A DNA stretch of 9,815 bases from Bacillota bacterium (lineage in GTDB: Bacteria > Bacillota > Sulfobacillia > JAJZIM01 > JAJZBP01): the NCBI GenBank assembly GCA_021798855.1, contig JAJZBP010000064.1:1-9815 (forward strand). The letters are read 5' to 3'. The notes below the pieces were generated by a model. The model was not told the origin of the DNA, made no database searches, and was given only the letters and a program-made list of their open reading frames with translations. Each line of letters starts with the position of its first letter. Within the stretch, counting starts at the first letter, position 1. The position numbers were made by a program, and so were the translations under genes. Positions 1 through 6,272 of this stretch are shown piece by piece.

Positions 1-423
1 GGAGAAGGTCGTGGCCGAAACCCTGGGCCTGGACATCAAGATGGAAAGCGTTCTGACCGACAACGGCAAGGAATACACACAGGCTCCCAGTTCCAAGCCC
101 ACCAAGCATCCTTTTGAACTCGTCTGCCAAGAGCATGGCCTCAAGCTTCGGCGCACCAAGGTAAAGCATCCCTGGACCAATGGCATGGCTGAACGCTTTC
201 TCCAGACCATCTGCCGGGAATTCTTCGCGGTGGCCCTGGAGCGTGGCGCAGGCGGCACCCGAGGCGCCGAGGACCGTCGCTCATAAGGCTCTATACCAGT
301 CTGGAGGAACTCCAGCCGTGTCTGAACAAATACCTGGAGCGATATAATACCAAGCGGGCTCATCGAGGCATCAAGAGACTCACTCCAGCACGAGCCCTTG
401 CAAACTACCTGAAGACGGCCTGA
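1..423 (+). pseudogene. IS481-like transposase, 3' part, broken by a small repeat
   Basis: This is the C-terminal half of a DDE transposase/integrase core; its 5' end lies outside the window. Reading from base 2, the frame carries LTDNGKEY (second catalytic Asp) and, 43 residues on, TNGMAERF (catalytic Glu), followed by ICREFFAVAL. This arrangement is typical of IS481-type enzymes. The frame stops at 284-286. The expected C-terminus (LYTSLEELQ, then YNTKRAHRGI and TPARAL) continues in another frame from about 289 to the TGA at 421-423. The break falls exactly on a 40-bp palindromic repeat (240-279) that also occurs twice near rluD, so the gene was most likely disrupted by insertion of that repeat. 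Frame restoration needs the net insertion to be 2 modulo 3. Removing 239-279 (41 bp) would give a normal-length join. The product is almost certainly inactive. The family is clear; the exact IS is not, and no IS end was recognised downstream. Confidence 0.85.
240..279 (+). repeat. Palindromic repeat, copy A (inside transposase)
   Basis: The copy has a left block AGCGTGGCGCAGGC (240-253), a centre GGCACCCGAGGC (254-265) and a right block GCCGAGGACCGTCG (266-279). Both blocks match the two copies near rluD base for base on the opposite strand. GGC/GCC at the inner block edges can pair around the centre. The similarity to copy B also runs leftward through CCTGG (235-239), so the true left boundary is uncertain by a few bases. 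Confidence 0.85.
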
Positions 424-510
424 ATCCCCAAAATAGATGGTTGCCATGTTTGACCTTTTTGTCACCCCATTGGCATCGCCCAACACGTAAGGTTTTGAAC
501 CTGGTGTTTT
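424..510. other. Intergenic stretch between transposase remnant and terminator
   Basis: No gene is seen here. The GC content is lower than in the neighbouring genes. A small imperfect hairpin AGGTT-TTG-AACCT lies near 490-502. The right end of the insertion sequence should be in or beyond this stretch, but no terminal repeat could be recognised without its left end. Confidence 0.4.
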
Positions 511-545
511 GAAAATAAAAATCAGCACATTTTTTGTGCTGATTT
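511..545 (-). terminator. Intrinsic terminator of the ychF-like gene
   Basis: An 11-bp perfect inverted repeat (AAATCAGCACA at 519-529, TGTGCTGATTT at 535-545) encloses a 5-nt loop. Read on the minus strand, the stem runs into the T-rich tail TTATTTTC (518-511), as expected for a Rho-independent terminator about 55 bases past the YchF-like stop codon. On the plus strand there is no T-tract after the stem, so it should act mainly on minus-strand transcripts. Confidence 0.8.
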
Positions 546-600
546 GTTAAAATGCCTTGTCCCCCATATTGAACGAAGCGATTCATATCAAGGTTTCTTT

Positions 601-1647
601 TCACCTGGTCACGTTGAAACGGAAGTTGACGATGTCACCATCCCGGACCTGGTATTCCTTCCCTTCCAGCCGCAGGGTTCCCCTGTCTCTGGCGCCGGCC
701 AGGCTCCCGGCGGCGACGAAGTCGTCGAAGGCCACCACTTCCGCCCTGATGAAGCCGCGCTCGATGTCCGAGTGAATCTTGCCAGCCGCCTCCTTGGCTG
801 CGGTTCGGCTCTTGATCGTCCAAGCGCGCACCTCGTCCTCCCCGGCCGTCAGGAAAGACATGAGGCCCAGGTGGGTGTAGACGCCGCGGGCCACGCGTTC
901 GATGCCGGACTCGGCCACGCCCAGGTCGCGCAAGAATTCTTCCCGCTCCTGCGCCGGCAGTTCCTGAATTTCCTCCTCCAGTTGGGCGCAGGTCTCCAAG
1001 AAAGGCAACCCCGCCCCTTCCGCACGCTGCCGCAACTGGTCCCGCCCCGGATAATCCCCCCGCCGGAAGCCCTCCTCCGCCACGTTGGCCACCACCAGGT
1101 AGGGTTTTTCCGTCAAAAGGGCATAGCCGGCCAATTCCCTTTCCTCCTCGGGGGAAAACCCCAGGGACCGGATGGTCCGTCCGTCTTCCAGCGCCGAGCG
1201 GCACCGCTCCAACAAAGCGGTTTCAACCGGCCTCGCCTTTTTGTTTCCCCTGCCCCGCTCCAGTCTCTTCTCCAGAAATTCCAGGTCCGCCAGGACCAAC
1301 TCCAAATGAATGGCCTCCAAGTCGGCCAACGGGTCGGCTTCCTCCCCCCCCAAGGGGAAGGCCCGCAGCACCTGAACCAAGGCATCTACTTCCCGCGCTT
1401 CGGCTAAAAAACGCCCGCCCTGCCCGGTTCCCGGAGCAAACCCCGGCACATCGACGAATTCGATCTGCGCGTGGGTGGTTTTCTTGGGCAGATATACTCC
1501 AGCCAAAAAAGAAACCCGCCGGTCCGGGATCTTGGCCACTCCTTTGCCCGGCGCCTCTCCTCGTCCCCCCTGGGAGACGCCGGTAAGCAACCGAAAAAAA
1601 GTGGTCTTCCCCGTCAGCGGCAGGCCGACGATTCCACAACTTAGCAT
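601..1647 (-). CDS. ychF: YchF/OLA1-type P-loop NTPase (divergent)
   Basis: This 348-residue protein belongs to the Obg-related YchF family, ribosome-associated nucleotidases that generally prefer ATP. The P-loop is GLPLTGKT (residues 8-15), G3 is DVPGF (66-70), and the NxxE motif typical of YchF replaces NKxD as NVAE (178-181). A helical insert lies at about 120-160. The C-terminal TGS domain (about 265-348) has the family signatures EVRAWTIKS, IHSDIERGFIRAEV and DGDIVNFRFNV. The length is slightly below the usual 360 or so. The P-loop differs from the common GLPNVGKS, and the residues after G3 differ from the usual AGLVKGA, so this is a divergent member. The start ATG has a strong GGGGGGAGG site 6 nt upstream. 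The unrecognised membrane protein lies 57 nt upstream in the same direction, and a terminator follows the gene. The family is certain; whether it is the genome's only YchF cannot be told. Confidence 0.92.
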   Translation of the reverse strand: MLSCGIVGLPLTGKTTFFRLLTGVSQGGRGEAPGKGVAKIPDRRVSFLAGVYLPKKTTHAQIEFVDVPGFAPGTGQGGRFLAEAREVDALVQVLRAFPLGGEEADPLADLEAIHLELVLADLEFLEKRLERGRGNKKARPVETALLERCRSALEDGRTIRSLGFSPEEERELAGYALLTEKPYLVVANVAEEGFRRGDYPGRDQLRQRAEGAGLPFLETCAQLEEEIQELPAQEREEFLRDLGVAESGIERVARGVYTHLGLMSFLTAGEDEVRAWTIKSRTAAKEAAGKIHSDIERGFIRAEVVAFDDFVAAGSLAGARDRGTLRLEGKEYQVRDGDIVNFRFNVTR

Positions 1648-1653
1648 AATCAG

Positions 1654-1673
1654 CCTCCCCCCGGGCGATTATA
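1654..1673 (-). promoter_or_regulatory. Candidate -10 box and ribosome site of the ychF-like gene
   Basis: On the minus strand a perfect TATAAT (1673-1668) precedes the GGGGGGAGG ribosome site (1662-1654). The best -35 is only TTGTTT, 18 nt upstream. If this promoter is used, the transcript would start at about the ribosome site, giving a very short leader. Confidence 0.4.
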
Positions 1674-1704
1674 CCGCACCAGGGGAGGAGGAAACAACGC
1701 TAAA

Positions 1705-2346
1705 TCAAAAACCCTGTTGAATTGTCTGAACGTACTTTGATAAAATGGCCGCGTCCTTTTGCACCGTGTTCCAATCCCTGGCGGCCACGGCTTGGTTCAG
1801 ATTGTCAACCGTTGCCTGGATCCGACTGAAACTGGGAGCCTCGACGGCGGCATACTCCCGGCCGGCCGTGCGCAGGTTGGCCTTGATCAGGTTGACGTCG
1901 CCTTTGGTGCCCGAAAGGTTGCGCTGGCTCACCTGGGCACTCAGGTCGCCGATTTCGGCCGAAACCCCGTTGATGGTTCCGGTGTGGGTGCCGGCGGCGG
2001 CCAGCCTCTCCGACAGCAGGTTCCAGGTGTTCTCCAGGACCGCCATGGCGGCGTCCGCCGTGGCCCAGTCCCCGGTGGTGGCCGCGGCGCTGATCTGGTC
2101 CAGCGAGCCGTTGCAGGCGGCAAATCCGCCCGGCAGGCTTCCCGAACCGACGGCCGCAACGCTGGGCGCGATACTTTGGTTCAACCCGCTCACGCCGAAC
2201 CAACTTTGGAACTCGGCCTGCAGGGTGCCGGCAATGGCTCCGTGGTAAGCCACGGCCAAAGCGACCAAAAGGAGCAGGCCCGCCATAACCCTGGGCGATG
2301 CCGGAACCCTGACCACTGCGTCCTTGCGTCCCCAGTTGCTTTTCAT
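1705..2346 (-). CDS. Membrane-anchored helical protein of unknown function
   Basis: I do not recognise this 213-residue protein. It has a basic N-terminus (MKSNWGRKDA), one hydrophobic segment at about residues 20-38 (MAGLLLLVALAVAYHGAIAG) and an exported region rich in Ala, Ser and Thr. The hydrophobic stretch could be an uncleaved anchor, or a signal peptide cut near AIA-G. The exported part is predicted helical and contains two similar segments of about 34 residues (roughly 82-116 and 180-213), each with an A-x-x-x-(G/R)-DW-x-T core followed by AxxL. A longer frame reaches 2439, but the ATG at 2346 was chosen because GGGAGG stands 7 nt before it and the signal segment then falls at the N-terminus. 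It lies upstream of the ychF-like gene and may share its transcript. No catalytic or binding motif was seen. Confidence 0.7.
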   Translation of the reverse strand: MKSNWGRKDAVVRVPASPRVMAGLLLLVALAVAYHGAIAGTLQAEFQSWFGVSGLNQSIAPSVAAVGSGSLPGGFAACNGSLDQISAAATTGDWATADAAMAVLENTWNLLSERLAAAGTHTGTINGVSAEIGDLSAQVSQRNLSGTKGDVNLIKANLRTAGREYAAVEAPSFSRIQATVDNLNQAVAARDWNTVQKDAAILSKYVQTIQQGF

Positions 2347-2551
2347 CCCTTTGCCTCCCTCCGCTTTGCTGTTCCGGCTTGTGTCCCCTTCTGCAGAAAA
2401 ACTATGCGCTTGGACCCCGTTTATGAGCGGTATTGACAATGTGGTTTGAGCCGTCGCCGGTCCGCCGAAACACCAAAAAAAACCGGCGAATCGGATGGAT
2501 GGGGTTTCACGGGGACGCCGCTTTGGATCTGGTGAAAGGAGGCTTCAAGCT
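2347..2551. other. Divergent intergenic region
   Basis: These 205 bases separate the minus-strand membrane protein from the plus-strand DUF2103-like gene, so promoters for both should lie here. A TTGACA occurs on + at 2433-2438, but no convincing -10 box follows at the right distance. No clear promoter was found on the minus strand either. An A-tract (CACCAAAAAAAACC) lies near 2470-2483. Confidence 0.4.
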
Positions 2552-2845
2552 TTGCCCAAGTACCGGCCTAAGAAAATCAAAGTCCGCCACCACGTGCTCA
2601 GCGCCGTTCGTTCTCGGCTGGAGAAGATCGCTTCCTTTCCGGAGGTGGACGCCGTCCTGCCCGGGGTCATCAAACCGAAGAAGGGCGGCAGCACCGGACT
2701 TTCCCTACAATACCCCACCGAAAGCGGCCTGCGCCTGATCGCCCGCAGCGGCGGCGCGGCCCAAGAGGTTTTCGTGGTCACCGGACAGGGGGAGGCGGTG
2801 GTCCGTAGGTTACGGGAGGAAGGCCTGATCCCCGCCGACAAATAG
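2552..2845 (+). CDS. DUF2103-like small protein, predicted metal-binding
   Basis: This is a 97-residue basic protein beginning MPKYRPKKIKVRHHVL. The conserved-looking parts are the N-terminal PKYRPKKIKxxHH, then FPEVDAVLPGVIKPKKGG and the C-terminal hydrophobic part with QEVFVVTGQGEAV. These recall DUF2103, a family annotated as predicted metal-binding and found in Firmicutes and cyanobacteria; the assignment is from memory of the pattern. The start is TTG (2552-2554), chosen because a full AAAGGAGG site (2535-2542) lies 9 nt upstream. The frame extends upstream to 2495, but that part would code through the ribosome site. His13 and His14 are candidate ligands. The gene stands alone on + and converges on the rluD-type gene, whose stop is 47 nt away. 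The function is unknown. Confidence 0.75.
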   Translation: MPKYRPKKIKVRHHVLSAVRSRLEKIASFPEVDAVLPGVIKPKKGGSTGLSLQYPTESGLRLIARSGGAAQEVFVVTGQGEAVVRRLREEGLIPADK

Positions 2846-2892
2846 GACCGCCCGGCGTGTTCAGCAGGAGCATCAATTCGGTTTGGGCGGGA

Positions 2893-3945
2893 TCAGGTTG
2901 ACCGGCGCAGTTCCTCCAAGGCCACCCGAAAGTCCTCCGGCGGCGGCGCTTCGAATTCCAGCCTTTGTCCGGTGGTTGGGTGGTCGAAGGCCAGCCGTTG
3001 GGCGTGCAGAGCCTGACCGGTCAACCCCAGATTGTTTTCCCGGCGGGCATACAGCGGATCCCCCACCACCGGAAAACCCCAGGCTTCCAGATGAACCCTG
3101 ATTTGGTGGGTGCGCCCACTTCGCAGGGTCAAGCGCAGGAGGGCATAGGCCGCAAAACGCTCCTCCACCTGAAAAGCGGTGGCCGCCGGGCGGCCCCCTT
3201 CCACCACAGCCATCCGGGCCCGTTTGGTGGGATGGCGGCCGATCCCGCCTTCGAGGAGCCCCTCGTCCGGACTTGGAACCCCGTGCACCAGGGCCAGGTA
3301 TTCACGCTTGACCGTCCGCTTTTTGATCTGGTCGCTCAGGCAAAGGTGCACCTCGTCGTTTTTGGCCACCATCAGAAGGCCGCTCGTATCCTTGTCCAGC
3401 CGATGCACAATCCCCGGGCGCAGGGCGCCCCCAACGCATGAAACGTCCCCCAGCCTCGACAGGAGCGCATTCACCAGTGTTCCCCGCTGGTGGCCAGCGG
3501 AAGGATGAACCACCATACCCTTGGGTTTATTGACCACCAGGAGAACCTCATCCTCGTAAACGATCTCCAGGGGGAGAGCCTCGGCCGCGAGGGTGTTTTC
3601 CCGCGGTGGAGGCATGACCACCGTGATCCGGTCGCCGGATCGGAGGCGCTGGGCGACTTTGGCTTTGCGTCCGTTGACCTGGACGTGGCCCTCCCTGATC
3701 AGACCCTGCAGGAAGGAACGGGAGGGGGAAGCGGCGCCCGCCAGGAAAGCATCCAACCGCTCCCCTTCCCCATCCTCCGCCACCAGATAAACTTCCGGTA
3801 TAGCACGGGAGCCGCTCCCAGCGGCGAACTGGGCGTCGGAGGGTTCGGCGACGGTCCTCGGCGCCACAGGTGGTGCCTGCGCCACGCTTGAGGTCTGTTC
3901 CTTGCCCTCGCCGACGGTCCTCGGCGGCAAAGCCGCCTGCGCCAC
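2893..3945 (-). CDS. rluD: RluD-type 23S rRNA pseudouridine synthase
   Basis: The protein is an RluA/RluD-family enzyme that isomerises uridine in rRNA. In the 350-residue reading, an S4 RNA-binding domain spans about 62-108 (ERLDAFLAG ... GDRITVV). The catalytic domain follows, with NKPKGMVVHPS (139-149) and the signature GIVHRLDKDTSGLLMVAK containing the catalytic Asp184. It ends with SGRTHQIRVHL and GDPLYARR. These motifs make the family certain; the exact uridine targets are not known. The 5' end is odd. The first roughly 34 codons are made largely of two copies of a palindromic repeat. The only upstream in-frame start is GTG at 3945, inside a repeat and without a good ribosome site. An ATG at 3965-3963, about 13 nt after GGAAGGG, is out of frame. 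The original start was probably disturbed by the repeats, and the true initiation codon is unresolved. The gene lies 43 nt after lspA. Confidence 0.93.
   Translation of the reverse strand: MAQAALPPRTVGEGKEQTSSVAQAPPVAPRTVAEPSDAQFAAGSGSRAIPEVYLVAEDGEGERLDAFLAGAASPSRSFLQGLIREGHVQVNGRKAKVAQRLRSGDRITVVMPPPRENTLAAEALPLEIVYEDEVLLVVNKPKGMVVHPSAGHQRGTLVNALLSRLGDVSCVGGALRPGIVHRLDKDTSGLLMVAKNDEVHLCLSDQIKKRTVKREYLALVHGVPSPDEGLLEGGIGRHPTKRARMAVVEGGRPAATAFQVEERFAAYALLRLTLRSGRTHQIRVHLEAWGFPVVGDPLYARRENNLGLTGQALHAQRLAFDHPTTGQRLEFEAPPPEDFRVALEELRRST
3849..3888 (-). repeat. Palindromic repeat, copy C (in rluD 5' end)
   Basis: On the minus strand the copy has the left block AGCGTGGCGCAGGC (3888-3875), the centre ACCACCTGTGGC (3874-3863) and the right block GCCGAGGACCGTCG (3862-3849). 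The centre plus block edges can fold as GGC-A-CCAC / GTGG-C-GCC around CT. Read in the rluD frame it encodes VAQAPPVAPRTV. It lies 23 nt from copy B. Confidence 0.85.
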
Positions 3946-3948
3946 GCT
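3912..3948 (-). repeat. Palindromic repeat, copy B (at rluD start)
   Basis: On the minus strand the copy has the left block AGCGTGGCGCAGGC (3948-3935), a 9-bp centre GGCTTTGCC (3934-3926) and the right block GCCGAGGACCGTCG (3925-3912). The centre plus block edges give a perfect 6-bp stem, GGCGGC/GCCGCC, with a TTT loop. In the rluD frame it encodes (V)AQAALPPRTV. Its centre is 3 bp shorter than in the other copies, so the reading frame is kept. Confidence 0.85.
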
Positions 3949-3988
3949 CCAGGCGACGGGCGCATGTACGGAGACGAACCCTTCCGTT

Positions 3989-4447
3989 TTATCCGTCGTC
4001 GCGCCGTTCCTCCTTTCCGGTCAGGGTCAGCCAGACGAGGAGCACGATCCCGACCACCACGGCCGCGTCGGCCAGGTTGAACACCGGCCAGAAACGGAAA
4101 TCCAGGAAGTCAACCACTTTGCCGCTCTCGGCACGGTCCGCCATGTTTCCGGCGGCTCCTCCCAAGACGAGGCCCAAAGCCACTCGGGTCGCCCGGTGTC
4201 GGGCGCGACTGCCGTACCATAAAATTAAGACCACCGCCAAAAAACCGGCTCCGAGGAAGAGCCATTCGGCGTTGGGCAAAAGGCTGAAGGCTCCTCCGGA
4301 ATTGCGGGTATAGGCGATCCGAAAGAATCCGGGAATGATCCAATGATATTCCCCAAGGCGCATCGTCGCTACGACGTAGGCCTTGGTGCCCAGATCGGCC
4401 GCAAAAACAAGGGCTGCAATAAAAAGAGTGAGCGACAGGTTTTTCAT
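3989..4447 (-). CDS. lspA: Lipoprotein signal peptidase (signal peptidase II)
   Basis: This integral membrane aspartyl protease cuts prolipoproteins before the lipid-modified cysteine. The 152-residue protein has four hydrophobic segments, starting LTLFIAALVFAADLGTK. It carries the family motifs YTRNSGGAFS, GNMADR with catalytic Asp104, and FNLAD with catalytic Asp127, so all key residues are present. The chosen start is ATG 4447 (MKNLSLT), which gives the usual family N-terminus. A longer reading starts at TTG 4486 (MLLGSVRHG). Neither start has a clear ribosome site. A -10-like TAAACT preceded by TGG lies exactly 7 nt before ATG 4447, which suggests a leaderless transcript. The yteA-type gene is upstream and the rluD-type gene is 43 nt downstream, an order I recall from Clostridia. 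A substrate candidate, the lipoprotein at 8324-9133, is in the same window. Confidence 0.95.
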   Translation of the reverse strand: MKNLSLTLFIAALVFAADLGTKAYVVATMRLGEYHWIIPGFFRIAYTRNSGGAFSLLPNAEWLFLGAGFLAVVLILWYGSRARHRATRVALGLVLGGAAGNMADRAESGKVVDFLDFRFWPVFNLADAAVVVGIVLLVWLTLTGKEERRDDG

Positions 4448-4454
4448 CGCGGCC

Positions 4455-4483
4455 AGTTTACCATGTCTCACCGACCCGAGCAA
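4455..4483 (-). promoter_or_regulatory. Candidate lspA promoter with extended -10
   Basis: On the minus strand, TTGCTC (4483-4478) lies 17 nt before TAAACT (4460-4455), and TGG directly precedes the -10, giving an extended -10. The A of the lspA ATG lies 8 nt past the -10, where transcription would be expected to start. The hexamers match consensus only 3/6 and 4/6. Confidence 0.3.
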
Positions 4484-4582
4484 CAAGTGGGCATCGGACT
4501 CTGGGGCCGGAGGTGTGCTGTTGATTAGTCCGGCGCCCCGAAAACGAAGCGGCAGCCCGCCCGCGCCCGACCAAACCCCGGT

Positions 4583-5200
4583 TCAAGGGGGCGCCCCCCG
4601 TTCGTCCGGGAACTCCTCCACGGCTTCCACTCCCCCGATCCGTTCCCGGAAATCCAGGTAGGCATCACCATAACCGATGGCCGGCGGCTCGTCCTGGGGA
4701 CCATCGGAGGCGCCGTACCTGGCCACCGCCTGCCAGGAATCCTCGGCGTCGAACTCGATGCTGCCCGTACCGTCCAAAAATCCCCGGCGGAAGGGCACAC
4801 CCAAAACCTGCTCCTCCACCGGTCGTCCCGCCGGCGCTTCCTGTTCCAAACGCCGCCGACAGGCGAGGCACAGGGTCGTGCTGGGCATGGCTTCGAGGCG
4901 TTCTTCCGGGATCGGTTGGCCGCAGACCTCACACCAACCGTAGCGGCCCTCTTCCAGCCTGGTCAGGGCTTCCTCCGTCCGGCGCAGAGACGATTTCACC
5001 CCGTCCAACAGGGCCAGATCCTTTCCCCGCTCGAAGGTTTCCGACCCCAGATCCGCCGGGTGGTTGTCCAGCGCCGACAGTTCCCCCACCGATTCCTTCA
5101 GGGTCCGGTCCAACCCCATCTCACCCTCATTCAGCCGTTGGTGGATCGCTCGCTCGGCCAGCAGGAGTTGGCGGAAATGCTCTTTGCGCTCGCTGTTCAA
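4583..5200 (-). CDS. yteA: YteA-family DksA/TraR zinc-finger protein
   Basis: This 205-residue protein matches the YteA group of the DksA/TraR family, found mainly in endospore-forming Firmicutes. An N-terminal coiled-coil region runs to about residue 85 and carries the group hallmark DNHPADLGSETFERGKD. It is followed by a DksA-type zinc finger with C90-x2-C93-x17-C111-x2-C114 (YGWCEVCGQPI ... LCLACRR). The C-terminal part has DSWQAVARYGASDGPQD, also typical of this group, and an acidic end. DksA proteins bind RNA polymerase in proteobacteria; the role of the YteA group is poorly known. The start is TTG at 5200, with AAGGGGG 8 nt upstream. The gene lies 131 nt after the flavoprotein gene and upstream of lspA. 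Family membership is well supported; the function is inferred. Confidence 0.9.
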   Translation of the reverse strand: MNSERKEHFRQLLLAERAIHQRLNEGEMGLDRTLKESVGELSALDNHPADLGSETFERGKDLALLDGVKSSLRRTEEALTRLEEGRYGWCEVCGQPIPEERLEAMPSTTLCLACRRRLEQEAPAGRPVEEQVLGVPFRRGFLDGTGSIEFDAEDSWQAVARYGASDGPQDEPPAIGYGDAYLDFRERIGGVEAVEEFPDERGAPP

Positions 5201-5331
5201 AGCCGGTTCCCCCTTGTTTTTTGGCAGTCACCGAAGCCCTCATAGCTTTCCCCCTTCCGTCCGCAAACAACCGGGAGCAGGATGCGGCGCTGAAAACCGG
5301 CTCAGAGAGGCGGCGCGAAAAATCACCGCCG

Positions 5332-6270
5332 TCATTTTTGCCAAATGGCGGCAGGATCCGCCAACCGTTCCAGACGGGCGGCGTATCCCTGAGCCAGCCG
5401 GGCGACATCCATTCCCTCGGCCAGGGCCGCGGCCACCATTCCTCCGGCCAGCCTGCCGCTCGCCACTCCGAAGTCCGTCCGCCGCCCCGGCCCGCCGGCC
5501 GCCGCATCCCCGGCCAGGAGAATCCGCCCGGCCGCCGCCGGCAGGCCTTCTGCGCCGGGCAAAATGCCGGTGCGCACAGCGCAATCACCACCTCGCCGCA
5601 GCAAACCGCCGGTCGCGGCTAAAAAGAATGCCAAAGTTTCGCCTGGTCGTCCCTCCATCGCCACTCCGGCCCAGACTTCCTTCTCCCAAGGGAAGAGCCA
5701 GGCCCACCCGCCGGGATAAGCCGGCCCAAGGTGTATTTCCGGCGCGGTGAGGCGCCCTTTGAGGGACGCCCGCACCCAGGCGGTGGCCAGGAACCGCCGG
5801 TGACGAACGCCGGCGGCCCTTCCCACGGCGGACACGGCGCCGTCGGCTCCCAGGATGAATCTGCCTGACACCACCCGTTCGCCGCCGGAACCCGAAACGA
5901 CCACCTCGCCTTCCGTCCGTAAGTCGATCCGGCGACACCCCAACCACAGTTCCCCCCCCTCGGCCTCGGCGCCGGCCAGGTACTCCCGCCGCAACGTTCC
6001 TCGCCGCACCAGTAAACCGGCCCACTCCCGTTCATCCCGCCGGCCGCCGGTCACCAAAGCCAGTTTCTCTACCGGACGCAGGGCCTGACTGCCGGAGGGA
6101 ACCAGATCTTCAAAGCCGACCGCCGCCAGGTCCACCTCCTCCGGCCGGCCCGCCGTTCCCCGACGTTCGAGCACCAGCACCCGGTAACCTCTGACGGCGC
6201 AAGCGTAAGCGGCCGACGCTCCCGTCAGGCCGCTCCCCACGACAATCAGGTCGTATGTTTCGCCGGCCAC
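5332..6270 (-). CDS. FAD-dependent oxidoreductase, geranylgeranyl reductase type
   Basis: This 312-residue flavoprotein shows the family motifs in order: the N-terminal dinucleotide-binding fold VVGSGLTG (10-17) with Glu35 at the end of the second strand; GADG (141-144); PGGWAWLFP (186-194), which matches the GGxxWxFP motif of geranylgeranyl reductases; and AGDAA (253-257), the second FAD contact. It is somewhat shorter than typical relatives of about 350-400 residues, with a brief C-terminus. The start is GTG 6270, two bases after the TusA-like stop with GGGGA just upstream. The longer frame to 6462 overlaps the TusA-like gene and is rejected. The tight spacing implies translation with the sulfur-relay genes, so the substrate may be a sulfur compound or an associated redox partner rather than a prenyl lipid. 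That is inference from neighbours only. Confidence 0.85.
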   Translation of the reverse strand: MAGETYDLIVVGSGLTGASAAYACAVRGYRVLVLERRGTAGRPEEVDLAAVGFEDLVPSGSQALRPVEKLALVTGGRRDEREWAGLLVRRGTLRREYLAGAEAEGGELWLGCRRIDLRTEGEVVVSGSGGERVVSGRFILGADGAVSAVGRAAGVRHRRFLATAWVRASLKGRLTAPEIHLGPAYPGGWAWLFPWEKEVWAGVAMEGRPGETLAFFLAATGGLLRRGGDCAVRTGILPGAEGLPAAAGRILLAGDAAAGGPGRRTDFGVASGRLAGGMVAAALAEGMDVARLAQGYAARLERLADPAAIWQK

Positions 6271-6272
6271 CG

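Noticed and set aside
544..1407. Long plus-strand open frame of 287 codons
   Set aside because: It lies entirely antisense to the well-supported YchF-type gene, is Pro/Gln/Arg-rich with no family signature, and reflects high GC content.
2848..2890. Inverted repeat CCGCCC/GGGCGG between the convergent DUF2103-like and rluD genes
   Set aside because: The arms are only 6 bp with about 31 nt between them and no T-tract on either strand, so a bidirectional terminator cannot be claimed.
240..3948. CRISPR-like repeat array
   Set aside because: Only two of the three copies are close together, the variable part lies inside the repeat rather than between repeats, and no cas genes are present.
5127..5243. 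Minus-strand 38-codon frame with ATG and AAGGGGG upstream
   Set aside because: It has a fair ribosome site but overlaps the yteA-type gene in another frame and shows no recognisable protein features. Left as a possible leader peptide without support.
5308..5331. Possible hairpin just after the flavoprotein stop codon
   Set aside because: GGCGG/CCGCC can pair, but the loop is long and no T-run follows, so it does not meet terminator criteria.
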